Shown: one piece after another, positions 13,412 through 20,737 of the stretch
Layout: the number at the start of each line of letters is the position of its first letter
Numbering within the stretch: the stretch's first letter is position 1
The notes under the pieces: generated by a model
Database searches by the model: none
What the model saw: only the letters and a program-made list of their open reading frames with translations
What the model was told of the DNA's origin: nothing
NCBI GenBank assembly: GCA_025362415.1
Contig: JANYGM010000038.1
Coordinates: 1-25,911 of the forward strand
DNA from: a bacterium
GTDB taxonomy: Bacteria > Bacteroidota > Bacteroidia > Cytophagales > Thermonemataceae
Length of the DNA stretch: 25,911 bases
Direction of reading: 5' to 3'
Position numbers and translations under genes: made by a program

Positions 13412-14968
13412 TTCTTTAAGATACGCTAACCAATCTTCTAGCATTTTTCCTTTCATCACACGAGGGAATTTATTTTGCCCACCTTCTTTACCTTTTCTAC
13501 GCATCCAACCAGCAAAAACATCATCAGCAAGCACCGTAACAAATATTTCTTTGAGTGCTGCGGTGCGTTCTGTGCGGTAGTCATCATTAAGTTCTGCTAA
13601 TTTTTTATCAATTTTTTCCTTCAAAACAGCAACATCAACACTATCATCTGTGCCAATGTACCAATGATGTGCAAATAAATTTTCATAACTAATACCTGCT
13701 ACTGTAAACTCATTTATATCAATTTTTAGTTCTTCAGAAACACTTCTAACAGCTCTATTCATATTATCAACAGAAAGATGTTCTCCACACAAACTCAAAA
13801 AGTGCTTTGTACGCCCAGAAATAATGATTTCGGAGCGTTGTTTGTCCACAAGCCTGATAGTGTCGCCTATAAGATAACGCCACGCACCAGCGCAAGTAGA
13901 AAGCAAAATGGCATAATCTTTATTTTCTTCAATTTCATCTATCATAAAAGTTTGTGCATTTTCTCTCATTTCTCCATTTTCATCAAAATTCTCTTCATTA
14001 AAAGGCACAAACTCGTGAAAAATGCCATTATTTAAGACAATTTGCATTGTGGCAGTTTCATTTGTAGCACTTGGGCGGGTTTGGTAGGCAATAAATCCTT
14101 CAGAAGCCAAATAAGTTTCCAAATAAATCAAAGGATGCGCCAAAAGTTTATTAAAACTGCTTTTATAAGGCTCAAACGCCACGCCACCGTGTGCATAAAT
14201 GCTTAGGTTAGGCCAAATTTCGTGAATATTTTTGACCTTATAATGTGCTATTATTTGCTCCAAAAGCATTTGTATCCACGCAGGAACACCTGCAACAAAA
14301 CCAATATCCCAGTTGGGAGCTTGCAAAACTATTTCGTGGAGTTTGTCGTTCCAATCAGAATTTTTAGCAATTTTCTTGCCTGGTTTATAAAATCTTTGCG
14401 CCCAAAAAGGCAGTTGTCCAGTCGTAATGCCACTTAAATCACCTTCATACGAAATCCCATTAAATTTCAGGTTGGTACTTCCACCCAACATCAATGTACC
14501 TGCTTCATAAACATTGCTAGGCATTTCAGGGAAATTGACAAGGCTCAAAACCTGCCTCAAACCCGTTTTGCGCATAGCTTTAAGCATATTTTTGGTTACA
14601 GGAATGTATTTTGAAGCGGATTCTGATGTACCAGAACTCAACGCAAAATATTTTACTTTCCCTCGCCAACAAACATTACTTTCACCTGCTTTTGCCCTAT
14701 GCCACCAATTTTTGAACATACTATTATAGTTGTGCGTAGGCACAAGTTTTTTGTAGGCTTCGTAAAATTTACGGCTATTTTTTGGCTCTGTTTGTATAAG
14801 TCTTATAACTTCCTCAAAGTCGTAGGTAGTTCCAAAATCTGTATCTTTTGCGTGTGTAAGTAGGCGCAAAAGTTCAGTTTTTTGTAGTGTAAATGGTGAT
14901 AATTTTGCTTGTGCCTTAAATTTGCGTAGTTTTATACCTTCTTTAAGTATTCTTCCAAGTAATGCCAT
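13394..14968 (-). CDS. GH3-family adenylate-forming protein
   Basis: GH3 enzymes (plant auxin/jasmonate amido synthetases) adenylate a carboxylic acid and transfer it to an amine. Bacterial members have no settled substrate. Landmarks for the family are visible: YFALSSGTSESASKYIPVT (ATP motif 1, near residue 110 of the 524), YLASEGFIAYQ (motif 2, YxxSEG, near 285) and AGAWRYLIGDTIRLVD (motif 3, near 365), plus a C-terminal lobe with ISGRTKHFLSLCGEHLS and a basic KFPRVMKGKMLEDWLAYLK end. The protein is cytoplasmic, without a signal. An in-frame ATG at 15037 would add 23 residues (MRTKHLNSK...), but MALLGRILKEG fits the family start, so I chose 14968. It lies alone between ettA and a divergent lipoprotein gene. 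Confidence 0.88.
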   Translation of the reverse strand: MALLGRILKEGIKLRKFKAQAKLSPFTLQKTELLRLLTHAKDTDFGTTYDFEEVIRLIQTEPKNSRKFYEAYKKLVPTHNYNSMFKNWWHRAKAGESNVCWRGKVKYFALSSGTSESASKYIPVTKNMLKAMRKTGLRQVLSLVNFPEMPSNVYEAGTLMLGGSTNLKFNGISYEGDLSGITTGQLPFWAQRFYKPGKKIAKNSDWNDKLHEIVLQAPNWDIGFVAGVPAWIQMLLEQIIAHYKVKNIHEIWPNLSIYAHGGVAFEPYKSSFNKLLAHPLIYLETYLASEGFIAYQTRPSATNETATMQIVLNNGIFHEFVPFNEENFDENGEMRENAQTFMIDEIEENKDYAILLSTCAGAWRYLIGDTIRLVDKQRSEIIISGRTKHFLSLCGEHLSVDNMNRAVRSVSEELKIDINEFTVAGISYENLFAHHWYIGTDDSVDVAVLKEKIDKKLAELNDDYRTERTAALKEIFVTVLADDVFAGWMRRKGKEGGQNKFPRVMKGKMLEDWLAYLKELGIVN

Positions 14969-15202
14969 ATTATGAAAAAATATATTTTTATTGTAGTTTT
15001 TCTTAGTTACCTTGCTATTGAGATGCTTTGTTCTCAAATTTTCATCAATATTGATAAAATTTTTGTTATTTTCAAAGAAAATGCACTAAAAAATATCATT
15101 TATTTGAAAAATTATATAAAATATTAAAATAATACAAATTTTATTTTGCATAGGTAAATGATTAAATACAAAACACATATTTTTTAATACCCTTTTTTGT
15201 TG

Positions 15203-15211
15203 TAAATTGCA
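15203..15211 (+). promoter_or_regulatory. Candidate -7 element for the small lipoprotein gene
   Basis: TAAATTGCA, preceded closely by TTTTTTG, resembles the -7 box with one T missing. The same arrangement recurs before the HlyD gene (15794), which is the main reason to note it. Confidence 0.35.
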
Positions 15212-15220
15212 AAAATATTT

Positions 15221-15252
15221 CACACCTCACACCTCACATTTCACACCTCAAA
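15221..15252 (+). repeat. Start-abutting short tandem repeat (CACACCT dialect)
   Basis: Four copies of a 7-8 base unit (cacacct, cacacct, cacattt, cacacct) lie directly against the ATG at 15253. The plus strand has no G in the block. Confidence 0.65.
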
Positions 15253-15657
15253 ATGAAGTTTATTAGTTGTTTTTTTATTATATTTTTGCTAAGTGCTTGC
15301 GCTATTTCACTATCACCAAAACAAAAATCACTTTATCAAGTAGATGTTTTTTTTGCTGATGAAACAGAGGCTTTGCGCCCCTATAAAACTATGGAAAACG
15401 TCTTTATTTATGATGAGCAACCAAATAAAGAGAATGTAAATCTTTCAAAAGAACTCCAAAAAAAATATGGGAAACTCCCAAAAGGCTATTCTTATGACCA
15501 AAAAGAGTATTTATTATTTCAGCTTACCCGCAAAGCAAAAACTATGGGTGCAGATGCTCTTGTTGATGTAAGTTATCAATTTTATGCCAAAAAAGACGTT
15601 TATGGCTACAATTTGAGCGGAATGGCGGTTAAATATACAGACAATCCACCCAAATAA
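15253..15657 (+). CDS. Small lipoprotein, 134 aa
   Basis: A short signal peptide ends in the lipobox LSAC (lipidated Cys at 16), so this is an envelope lipoprotein. The mature part carries VDVFFADETEALRPYKTME, similar to the opening strand of YbjQ-like small proteins. The C-terminal half has LLFQLTRKAKTMGADALVDVSYQFY and YNLSGMAVKY, where an alpha-helix plus 'GADALVDVxY' strand and a final 'GMAVKY' strand again recall the YbjQ/DUF74 fold. This relation is inferred from pattern only. No catalytic residues are evident. The gene has its own promoter-like element and is followed 185 bases later by the HlyD gene on the same strand. Confidence 0.78.
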   Translation: MKFISCFFIIFLLSACAISLSPKQKSLYQVDVFFADETEALRPYKTMENVFIYDEQPNKENVNLSKELQKKYGKLPKGYSYDQKEYLLFQLTRKAKTMGADALVDVSYQFYAKKDVYGYNLSGMAVKYTDNPPK

Positions 15658-15667
15658 ATTATTTCTA

Positions 15668-15690
15668 TAAAAATTCCGTTGCAATTTTTA
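15668..15690 (+). terminator. Weak AT-rich hairpin after the small lipoprotein gene
   Basis: An 8-bp stem (taaaaatt with aattttta) with a 7-base loop, 11 bases past the stop codon. It contains no G-C pair, so it is a weak candidate. Confidence 0.3.
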
Positions 15691-15793
15691 CGTAGAAACA
15701 CGCATTGGTGGTTACTATAATTATAAACTGAAGTTACAGAAATTCAGTAAGATTATTGCTAAGTTCCATAATACGAAAATAATATTTTTTTGC

Positions 15794-15802
15794 TAAATTG
15801 CA
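15794..15802 (+). promoter_or_regulatory. Candidate -7 element for the HlyD gene
   Basis: TAAATTGCA, preceded by a T-run ending in TTTG, 40 bases before the ATG at 15843. It copies the layout before the small lipoprotein gene. Confidence 0.35.
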
Positions 15803-15842
15803 AACGTAAAATTTTAACTCCCTAAACAGTTACCAACAATTT

Positions 15843-17204
15843 ATGGAACAAATAAACTTAGAAAAATATAAGGTATCTATCAAATCCTTTGACAATATTT
15901 ACCGTAGTGAGAAACAAAGCAAAGTAAAATATTGGTTTTTTGGTATGGGTATTTTTGGTGTGATTATACTTTTGCTTCCTTGGACACAAAATATAAAGGC
16001 AAAAGGAACTATCACCACCCGCTCACAAGAACAACGCCCACAAAATATAAATTCTCCCATTGCAGGAAAAATAACCAAATGGTGGGTGAAAGAAGGGGAT
16101 TTTGTCAAAAAAGGAGATACTGTTCTACAAATCTCTGAAATAAAAGAAGGCTATCTTGACCCAAATCTCGTAGGACGTACCAAAGAACAAGTTGATGCAA
16201 AAAAAGGGACAATTACGTATTATGAAGGCAAAATAGCCACTACAGGCGTACAAATAAATGCGCTTAATAATGCAAAGGTGCTAAAAATCTCACAACTTAC
16301 CAATAAATTATCTCAATTAGGCAACAAATTAGCAGGAGAAAAAGCTGAACAAAGTGCCGTAAACAACGAGTTTAGTGTAGCAGAAGACCAATACAAACGC
16401 CAACTAAAAATGTTTGAAGAAGGCTTGGTTTCTCAAACACAACTCCAACAAAGACAAGTTTCTTTTCAGAATGCACTCGCCAAAAAAACTATTGTAGATA
16501 ACAAAATTTCGCAGACTTTACAAGAAGTTGCTAACATTAGAATTGAACAAAATAGCGTAGAACAAGAATATACAGAAAAAATAAGTAAGGCAGAAGGCGA
16601 CAGGTTTCAGAGTTTGGGACAAATTGAAACAGGAAAAGGAGAAGTTGCTAAACTAGAAAATCAAGTAACAAATTACATCATACGCAACGGAATGTACGTC
16701 ATACTTGCGCCACAAGATGGGCAAATTGTGCGGGCTAGCAAATCTGGTATTGGTGAAATATTGAAAGATGGAGAAACAATCACTGTTATTGTGCCTAGTA
16801 GGGCAGATTATGCCGTTGAAATGTACGTTACGCCAGTGGATTTGCCACTTATAAATATTGGTCAGAAAGTGAGGTTTATGTTTGATGGCTTTCCTGCTAT
16901 TGTTTTTAGTGGGTGGCCAAATAGCAGTTATGGCACTTTTGGAGGTAAAATAGTTGCTTTTGAGAACAATATCAGCCCAAATGGGCTTTTTAGGGTGCTT
17001 GTAGCAGAAGACAAAGAAGATAGAAGATGGCCGCCACAACTCAAAATAGGTAGTGGCGCACAAGGAATTGCTCTTTTGCAAAATGTACAAATTTGGTATG
17101 AGCTTTGGAGAAATGTAAACGGCTTTCCGCCAGATTATTACAAGCTAAAAGATGCTATAGGAAAAGATAAAGATAAAGAAAAATCTAAAGATAAAGAAAA
17201 ATAG
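15843..17204 (+). CDS. HlyD-family membrane fusion protein (orphan)
   Basis: This is an inner-membrane-anchored periplasmic adaptor of type I secretion or ABC export systems, 453 residues. A short cytoplasmic tail is followed by one membrane helix (about 30-48, FFGMGIFGVIILLLPW). Next comes a lipoyl/biotinyl half-motif (SPIAGKITKWWVKEGDFVKKGDTVLQI, about 77-103). A long coiled-coil hairpin follows (about 115-275, rich in Gln/Lys/Glu/Asn), then the second lipoyl half (YVILAPQDGQIVRA, about 283-297) and the beta-barrel domain (VEMYVTPVDLPLINIGQKVRF, about 323-343). The tail is a Lys/Asp/Glu run (KDKDKEKSKDKEK). No ABC transporter or TolC-like partner gene is adjacent, which is unusual for this type. 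Confidence 0.9.
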   Translation: MEQINLEKYKVSIKSFDNIYRSEKQSKVKYWFFGMGIFGVIILLLPWTQNIKAKGTITTRSQEQRPQNINSPIAGKITKWWVKEGDFVKKGDTVLQISEIKEGYLDPNLVGRTKEQVDAKKGTITYYEGKIATTGVQINALNNAKVLKISQLTNKLSQLGNKLAGEKAEQSAVNNEFSVAEDQYKRQLKMFEEGLVSQTQLQQRQVSFQNALAKKTIVDNKISQTLQEVANIRIEQNSVEQEYTEKISKAEGDRFQSLGQIETGKGEVAKLENQVTNYIIRNGMYVILAPQDGQIVRASKSGIGEILKDGETITVIVPSRADYAVEMYVTPVDLPLINIGQKVRFMFDGFPAIVFSGWPNSSYGTFGGKIVAFENNISPNGLFRVLVAEDKEDRRWPPQLKIGSGAQGIALLQNVQIWYELWRNVNGFPPDYYKLKDAIGKDKDKEKSKDKEK

Positions 17205-17283
17205 TTTTGAGGTATATTAGAAATGAAAATTAAATAATTTAATCTTTTTATTTTTACAAGACCTTAATAATCAATATTTTATG

Positions 17284-17311
17284 TTCGTACTTCTTATTTC
17301 GTACCTATTCC
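17284..17311 (+). repeat. Gene-edge repeat next to the DCC gene stop (TTCGTACCT dialect)
   Basis: Units ttcgtactt and ttcgtacct with degenerate copies abut the stop codon of the minus-strand gene at 17312. Confidence 0.5.
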
Positions 17312-18037
17312 TTACCCAATAAAGGAAAATTTATTTAATAATGCCATTCTGCGCCAATATTGCCAAACAGTAACTAAAAAAGCAACACCAAAATTACTCA
17401 TTTGAAAGATGAAATTATCAAAAAATATGCTTGGAAGCATCAAAAGAGAAAAAATAAACATTAGCGTAGCTATTTGCCCCCAGTATTCAAAACGTCTTTT
17501 CAAAAATGCCATTACCAAAAAATGAACTCCAAACACTCCTAACACAATTATAGGAATATTAAAATTAGTTGGTGCATTTATTTTGTAAAGAATAAGAAAA
17601 GAAAACAGCCACGAAATAACAAAGAAAGCGGTTCTATAGGGAATATTGACATCTGGCGTACAGTCAAAAGTGGTAGGTTTGGGTGCAGAAAGCGCAATAG
17701 TACGCCTATTATACGACACAAGTGCATAAAATTGTTTGACAAGAAAATACAAAAACTGCCATTTCATTACTTTTCCTATCCAAGGCATTTTTTGAGAAAG
17801 CAAAAATACCAAACTATCCACACCATAAAGCACCTCGCCTGTGTCTTGGTCAATAAGTGGGATTTCGTGCTTGCTGCGGTGCAAATCAAGTTTTAAAGCA
17901 ATATTTTCGTCTATTTTGGTAAAAGAAAGACGGTTTTCAGACTTCAAAAATCCGTATTGAACAAATGCTTTGGTATAAATATTACACATTGGGCAAGTGT
18001 CGTCATAAATAATGGCTTTGTTGTGTGTAGTTCCCAT
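17312..18037 (-). CDS. DCC (DUF393) thiol-disulfide oxidoreductase-like protein with membrane domain
   Basis: Residues 1-120 form a DCC domain: AIIYDDTCPMCN with the CxxC pair at Cys15/Cys18, a LLSQKMPWIGKVMKW segment, and VKQFYALVSYNRR, the conserved 'Y..(V/I)..NR' end of the domain. The family is thioredoxin-like by motif, but its reaction is not established. Unlike the common ~130-residue DCC proteins, this one continues with about 100 residues holding four hydrophobic segments (about 137-153, 160-175, 188-208 and 213-230), giving a membrane-attached form. It ends a minus-strand run (trmH-like, proC, gmk, this gene) whose gaps of ~80-190 bases all carry gene-edge repeats. Confidence 0.85.
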   Translation of the reverse strand: MGTTHNKAIIYDDTCPMCNIYTKAFVQYGFLKSENRLSFTKIDENIALKLDLHRSKHEIPLIDQDTGEVLYGVDSLVFLLSQKMPWIGKVMKWQFLYFLVKQFYALVSYNRRTIALSAPKPTTFDCTPDVNIPYRTAFFVISWLFSFLILYKINAPTNFNIPIIVLGVFGVHFLVMAFLKRRFEYWGQIATLMFIFSLLMLPSIFFDNFIFQMSNFGVAFLVTVWQYWRRMALLNKFSFIG

Positions 18038-18072
18038 TTTTGAAATAATTTTTTGAATAAAAATATACTCTC

Positions 18073-18118
18073 AAATTTCGTACCGTAAATTGCGTACCTC
18101 GTACCTCAAACTTCGTAC
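18073..18118 (+). repeat. Gene-edge repeat next to the gmk stop (CGTACCTC dialect)
   Basis: Five units of the type ttcgtacc, gcgtacctc, cgtacctc and ttcgtactt abut the gmk stop codon at 18119. This is the clearest example of the CGTACCTC dialect. Confidence 0.6.
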
Positions 18119-18691
18119 TTATTTTACAAATGCTTCTATTATTTCTTCTGCCTTTTTGAGAGTATCTGCCAGTGTTTCATTGACCAAAATCACATCAAAT
18201 TCACTTTCAAACGACATCTCATATTCAGCCTTAGACATACGTGTTTCTATACTGGCATCACTTTCTGTGTTGCGTTCTTCTAACCTTTTGCGCAAAATTT
18301 CAATAGAAGGGATTTTAACGAAAACCGCCAAGGCTCGTTCTTCATAATATTCTTTGAGTTTTAAGCCCCCTTTTACATCAACATCAAAAACTACGTGTTT
18401 TCCTTGCGCCCAAAGACGTTCTATTTCTGTTTTCAAAGTACCATAATATGCACCCTGATACACTTGTTCATATTCTACAAATTCGTTGTTATGGATTTTT
18501 TCTTCAAATTCTTCCTTAGAAAAAAAGTAATAATGTACGCCTTCTATTTCAGTTCTACCACGTTTTGGGCGTGTGCAAGCAGAAACAGAAAAGCCCAGAT
18601 TTTCGTATTTGCCAACTAAATGTTGCACAATGGTTGTCTTTCCAGAGCCAGAAGGAGCAGAAAAAATCAGTAATTTGCCTTGAAAAGCCAT
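18119..18691 (-). CDS. gmk: Guanylate kinase
   Basis: Gmk phosphorylates GMP/dGMP to GDP/dGDP with ATP in the cytoplasm, an essential purine step. The 190 residues match the family. The P-loop FSAPSGSGKTT lies at 10-20, the GMP-binding segment SACTRPKRGRTEIEGVHYYF near 37-56, FVEYEQVYQGAYYGT near 72-86, VVFDVDVKGGLKLKE near 100-113 and the lid-like IRL-type arginines in RKRLEERNTESDASIETRM near 135-153. The start is the ATG just before the P-loop strand. It sits 190 bases downstream of proC and 81 bases upstream of the DCC gene on the same strand. Confidence 0.96.
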   Translation of the reverse strand: MAFQGKLLIFSAPSGSGKTTIVQHLVGKYENLGFSVSACTRPKRGRTEIEGVHYYFFSKEEFEEKIHNNEFVEYEQVYQGAYYGTLKTEIERLWAQGKHVVFDVDVKGGLKLKEYYEERALAVFVKIPSIEILRKRLEERNTESDASIETRMSKAEYEMSFESEFDVILVNETLADTLKKAEEIIEAFVK

Positions 18692-18761
18692 TTTTTAATG
18701 AGAATTAGATAGAAATATTTTATAATAAATAATTTAAGGTGTTTTTTAAGGTATTTTTATT

Positions 18762-18884
18762 TTGTGTTAAGTAGTTTTCCATAATTAGTTTATGTTTTGG
18801 TAATGTTAAAATGAAATATAATCAACTGATTACTAACATTTTGTATTCATTCACAATTCACAATTTAAAATTCACAATTACTTA
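18762..18884. repeat. Dispersed ~120-bp intergenic repeat, copy A
   Basis: The segment from tgttaagtag through taatgttaaaatga, ctgattactaacattttg and the attcacaatt block to the proC stop matches copy C (20421-20556) almost throughout, and copy B (19709-19770) over its last ~60 bases. It ends at the stop codon of proC. Confidence 0.6.
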
Positions 18885-19682
18885 ATTTCCTAACTCTTTT
18901 GCACGTTTGAGCGCATTATTTAAACCTTTTCCTATATTTCCCTTGACCTCAAATTGGGCAAATGTTTTAAGTGCCACCTCTGTTGTGCCACCTTTTGAAG
19001 CAACTTTTGCTATCCATTCCGCACAACTCAACTGATGAATATTTTTCAAATGTACCGCACCCATAAAAGTTTGTTCTACCAATAATTCTGCCTCTGCTGC
19101 ACTAAAACCCATATCTTTTGCTGTACTTATCATACTTTCCATAAAATAATAAACATAAGCTGGACCACTTCCAGAAATAGCAGTTACTGCATCTAATTTA
19201 TTTTCATCTTCAAAATAAATAGACTTTCCAGTCGTATTAAGAAGGTTTTGTATCATAAAAAGTTCTTCTCTTGTAACTTGTGCGGCTGCCGTAAAACCAG
19301 TAATTCCCATTCCTATTTGTGTAGGCAAATTGGGCATTGCACGCACCACACGCACCAAAGATAGATTTTCTTCTATTCCTTGCATTGTTACACCTGCCAT
19401 AATACTCAATAAAAGTTGTTTTTCTTTCAAAAAAGGCAGCAATACAGGATAAAAAACTTTTGCATCTTGTGGCTTTATAGCTAAAATAATTAAATCCATC
19501 TCTCTAATATAATCTCCAACTGCAATAAAGCTATTTTGAAATCCTTGCATTTTAAAATAATCAGCTTTCTCTTGTGAATGATTAAGTATGTAAAGATTTT
19601 CTTTTGTAATGGTTTTATTAGCAGTAAAACTATCTGCATAAGTTTTGCCCATATTTCCACCACCAATAATAAGAATTTTCAT
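18882..19682 (-). CDS. proC: Pyrroline-5-carboxylate reductase
   Basis: ProC makes L-proline from 1-pyrroline-5-carboxylate with NAD(P)H, the last step of proline synthesis. The 266 residues match the family. The nucleotide-binding loop IIGGGNMG lies at 5-12, ILAIKPQDAK near 70, VRAMPNLPTQIGMG with the conserved NxP near 115, AISGSGPAYVYYFME near 165-180 and the C-terminal VASKGGTTEVALKTF near 225-240, where Lys replaces the Pro of the common SPGGTT form. The C-terminal ends KELGN. It is preceded on the same strand by the trmH-like gene with an 83-base gap and followed by gmk. Confidence 0.95.
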   Translation of the reverse strand: MKILIIGGGNMGKTYADSFTANKTITKENLYILNHSQEKADYFKMQGFQNSFIAVGDYIREMDLIILAIKPQDAKVFYPVLLPFLKEKQLLLSIMAGVTMQGIEENLSLVRVVRAMPNLPTQIGMGITGFTAAAQVTREELFMIQNLLNTTGKSIYFEDENKLDAVTAISGSGPAYVYYFMESMISTAKDMGFSAAEAELLVEQTFMGAVHLKNIHQLSCAEWIAKVASKGGTTEVALKTFAQFEVKGNIGKGLNNALKRAKELGN

Positions 19683-19708
19683 TTTTATATGTTACATTTT
19701 TTGTAGAA

Positions 19709-19770
19709 AGCACTTGATTATTAACATTTTGTATTCATTCACAATTCCTAATTTAAAATTCACAATTACT
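19709..19770. repeat. Dispersed intergenic repeat, copy B (short)
   Basis: Holds only the right half of the family: gattattaacattttg, then the attcacaattcctaattt block and acaattactta. It touches the stop codon of the trmH-like gene at 19766. Confidence 0.55.
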
Positions 19771-20323
19771 TAAAAAGTATTGTTTTACGGACAAAATCCC
19801 AACAAATGATGCCAACTGTTACAGAAATATTAAGCGAGTGTTTGCTGCCAAATTGCGGTATTTCTATACAAAAATCAGACAATGCAATTACGTCTTCTGC
19901 TACACCAAAAACCTCATTTCCAAACACAAAAGCATATTTTTTAGGTTTTTCCTGTGTATTTTCTGAATTTTCAAACACAAAATCATTCAAAAAAATACTA
20001 TTTTTCACTTGTTCCACACAAATAATAATGTAACCTTGTGAGCGCAACGTCTGCAATGCCTCGTGAGTATGCGCAAAATGTTGCCAATCAACGGTTTGAG
20101 TAGCTCCAAGAGCCGTTTTTTCCATTTCTCTATTGGGAGGCGTGCCAGTAATGCCACAAAGGTAGATTTTTTCTGCTAAAAAACTATCTGCAGTTCTAAA
20201 AACAGAGCCAACATTACTCAAACTACGTACATTATCAAGCACCAGCACAAAATGATGTTTTTGTATCTGTTGAAATTCGTCAGTAGAAAGTCTATTTAAT
20301 TCGTCTGTGGTGAGTTTTTGCAC
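19766..20323 (-). CDS. TrmH/SpoU-family RNA 2'-O-methyltransferase
   Basis: This is a SPOUT-class, SAM-dependent RNA ribose methyltransferase, cytoplasmic and presumably a knotted dimer. The three family motifs are clear: LDNVRSLSNVGSVFRTAD (motif 1, with the catalytic Arg), YAFVFGNEVFGVAEDVI (motif 2) and IEIPQFGSKHSLNISVTVGII (motif 3, where Gly/His-Ser-Leu-Asn form the SAM knot). Whether the target is tRNA or rRNA cannot be told. I place the start at the GTG codon 20321-20323 (VQKLTTDELNRLS). A TTG at 20347 would add eight residues (IVKIIIK-like) that look non-coding. Neither has a clear ribosome-binding site. It heads a minus-strand run with proC and gmk. Confidence 0.88.
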   Translation of the reverse strand: MQKLTTDELNRLSTDEFQQIQKHHFVLVLDNVRSLSNVGSVFRTADSFLAEKIYLCGITGTPPNREMEKTALGATQTVDWQHFAHTHEALQTLRSQGYIIICVEQVKNSIFLNDFVFENSENTQEKPKKYAFVFGNEVFGVAEDVIALSDFCIEIPQFGSKHSLNISVTVGIICWDFVRKTILFK

Positions 20324-20398
20324 TTTGATAATGATTTTTACAATCAAAATACCTAATAAAAATCCATTTTTATTGGAATATTAAATATTGATTAAGTG

Positions 20399-20431
20399 TT
20401 TGTTAATTATTTGTTACGTATTTGTTAAGTA
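20399..20431. repeat. Three-copy 11-bp tandem repeat
   Basis: Three consecutive 11-base units: tttgttaatta, tttgttacgta, tttgttaagta. The period is close to one DNA helical turn. It lies 50-110 bases upstream of the trmH-like gene and runs into copy C of the dispersed repeat. Confidence 0.7.
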
Positions 20432-20556
20432 GGTTTTTCTAATTAATTTATGTTATGATAATGTCAAAATGATACATAATTAACTGATTATAAGCACTAG
20501 TAGTTGCTAGTTTGTATTCATTCACAATTCACAATTAAAAATTCACAATTACTTAA
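20421..20556. repeat. Dispersed ~120-bp intergenic repeat, copy C
   Basis: Aligns with copy A from tgttaagtag through taatgtcaaaatga and taactgatta to the attcacaattcacaatt block and acaattacttaaattcc. It has a short extra stretch (actagtagttgctag) near the middle, which is itself palindromic. Unlike copies A and B it does not touch a gene end; it lies in the 390-base gap between the divergent trmH-like and redoxin genes. Confidence 0.6.
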
Positions 20557-20633
20557 ATTCCTTTAATTTTATGCTATTTCAATAAAGTTGCAATTTACCA
20601 AAAGTTTCTTAGTTACTAAGAATTCTTTTTATT

Positions 20634-20665
20634 TTTGTGTTTTAGAGATTTTTGCATTATTTTTG
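20634..20665 (+). promoter_or_regulatory. Promoter of the TlpA-like redoxin gene (-33 and -7 boxes)
   Basis: TTTG (20634-20637), 20 bases, then TATTTTTG (20658-20665) fits the Bacteroidota TTTG-N19ish-TAnnTTTG pattern. The ATG is at 20738, giving a leader of roughly 65 bases. Confidence 0.6.
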
Positions 20666-20737
20666 TAAAATACTATTCAATAAAAGATAGTGCAAATTTT
20701 ATAAAGAATTACATAAATCTCAAAAAATCCTCAAAAA

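Noticed and set aside
14969..15037. 23-residue N-terminal extension of the GH3 protein
   Set aside because: The extension is Lys/Asn-rich and unlike the family start; MALLGRILKEG is the natural beginning.
16653..17090. Antisense open frame inside the HlyD gene, 145 aa
   Set aside because: It lies wholly opposite a clear coding region and is rich in His/Cys/Tyr without any recognisable pattern.
18850..20552. attcacaatt arrays as a CRISPR array
   Set aside because: The units are 7-14 bases, contiguous and degenerate, with no unique spacers and no cas genes.
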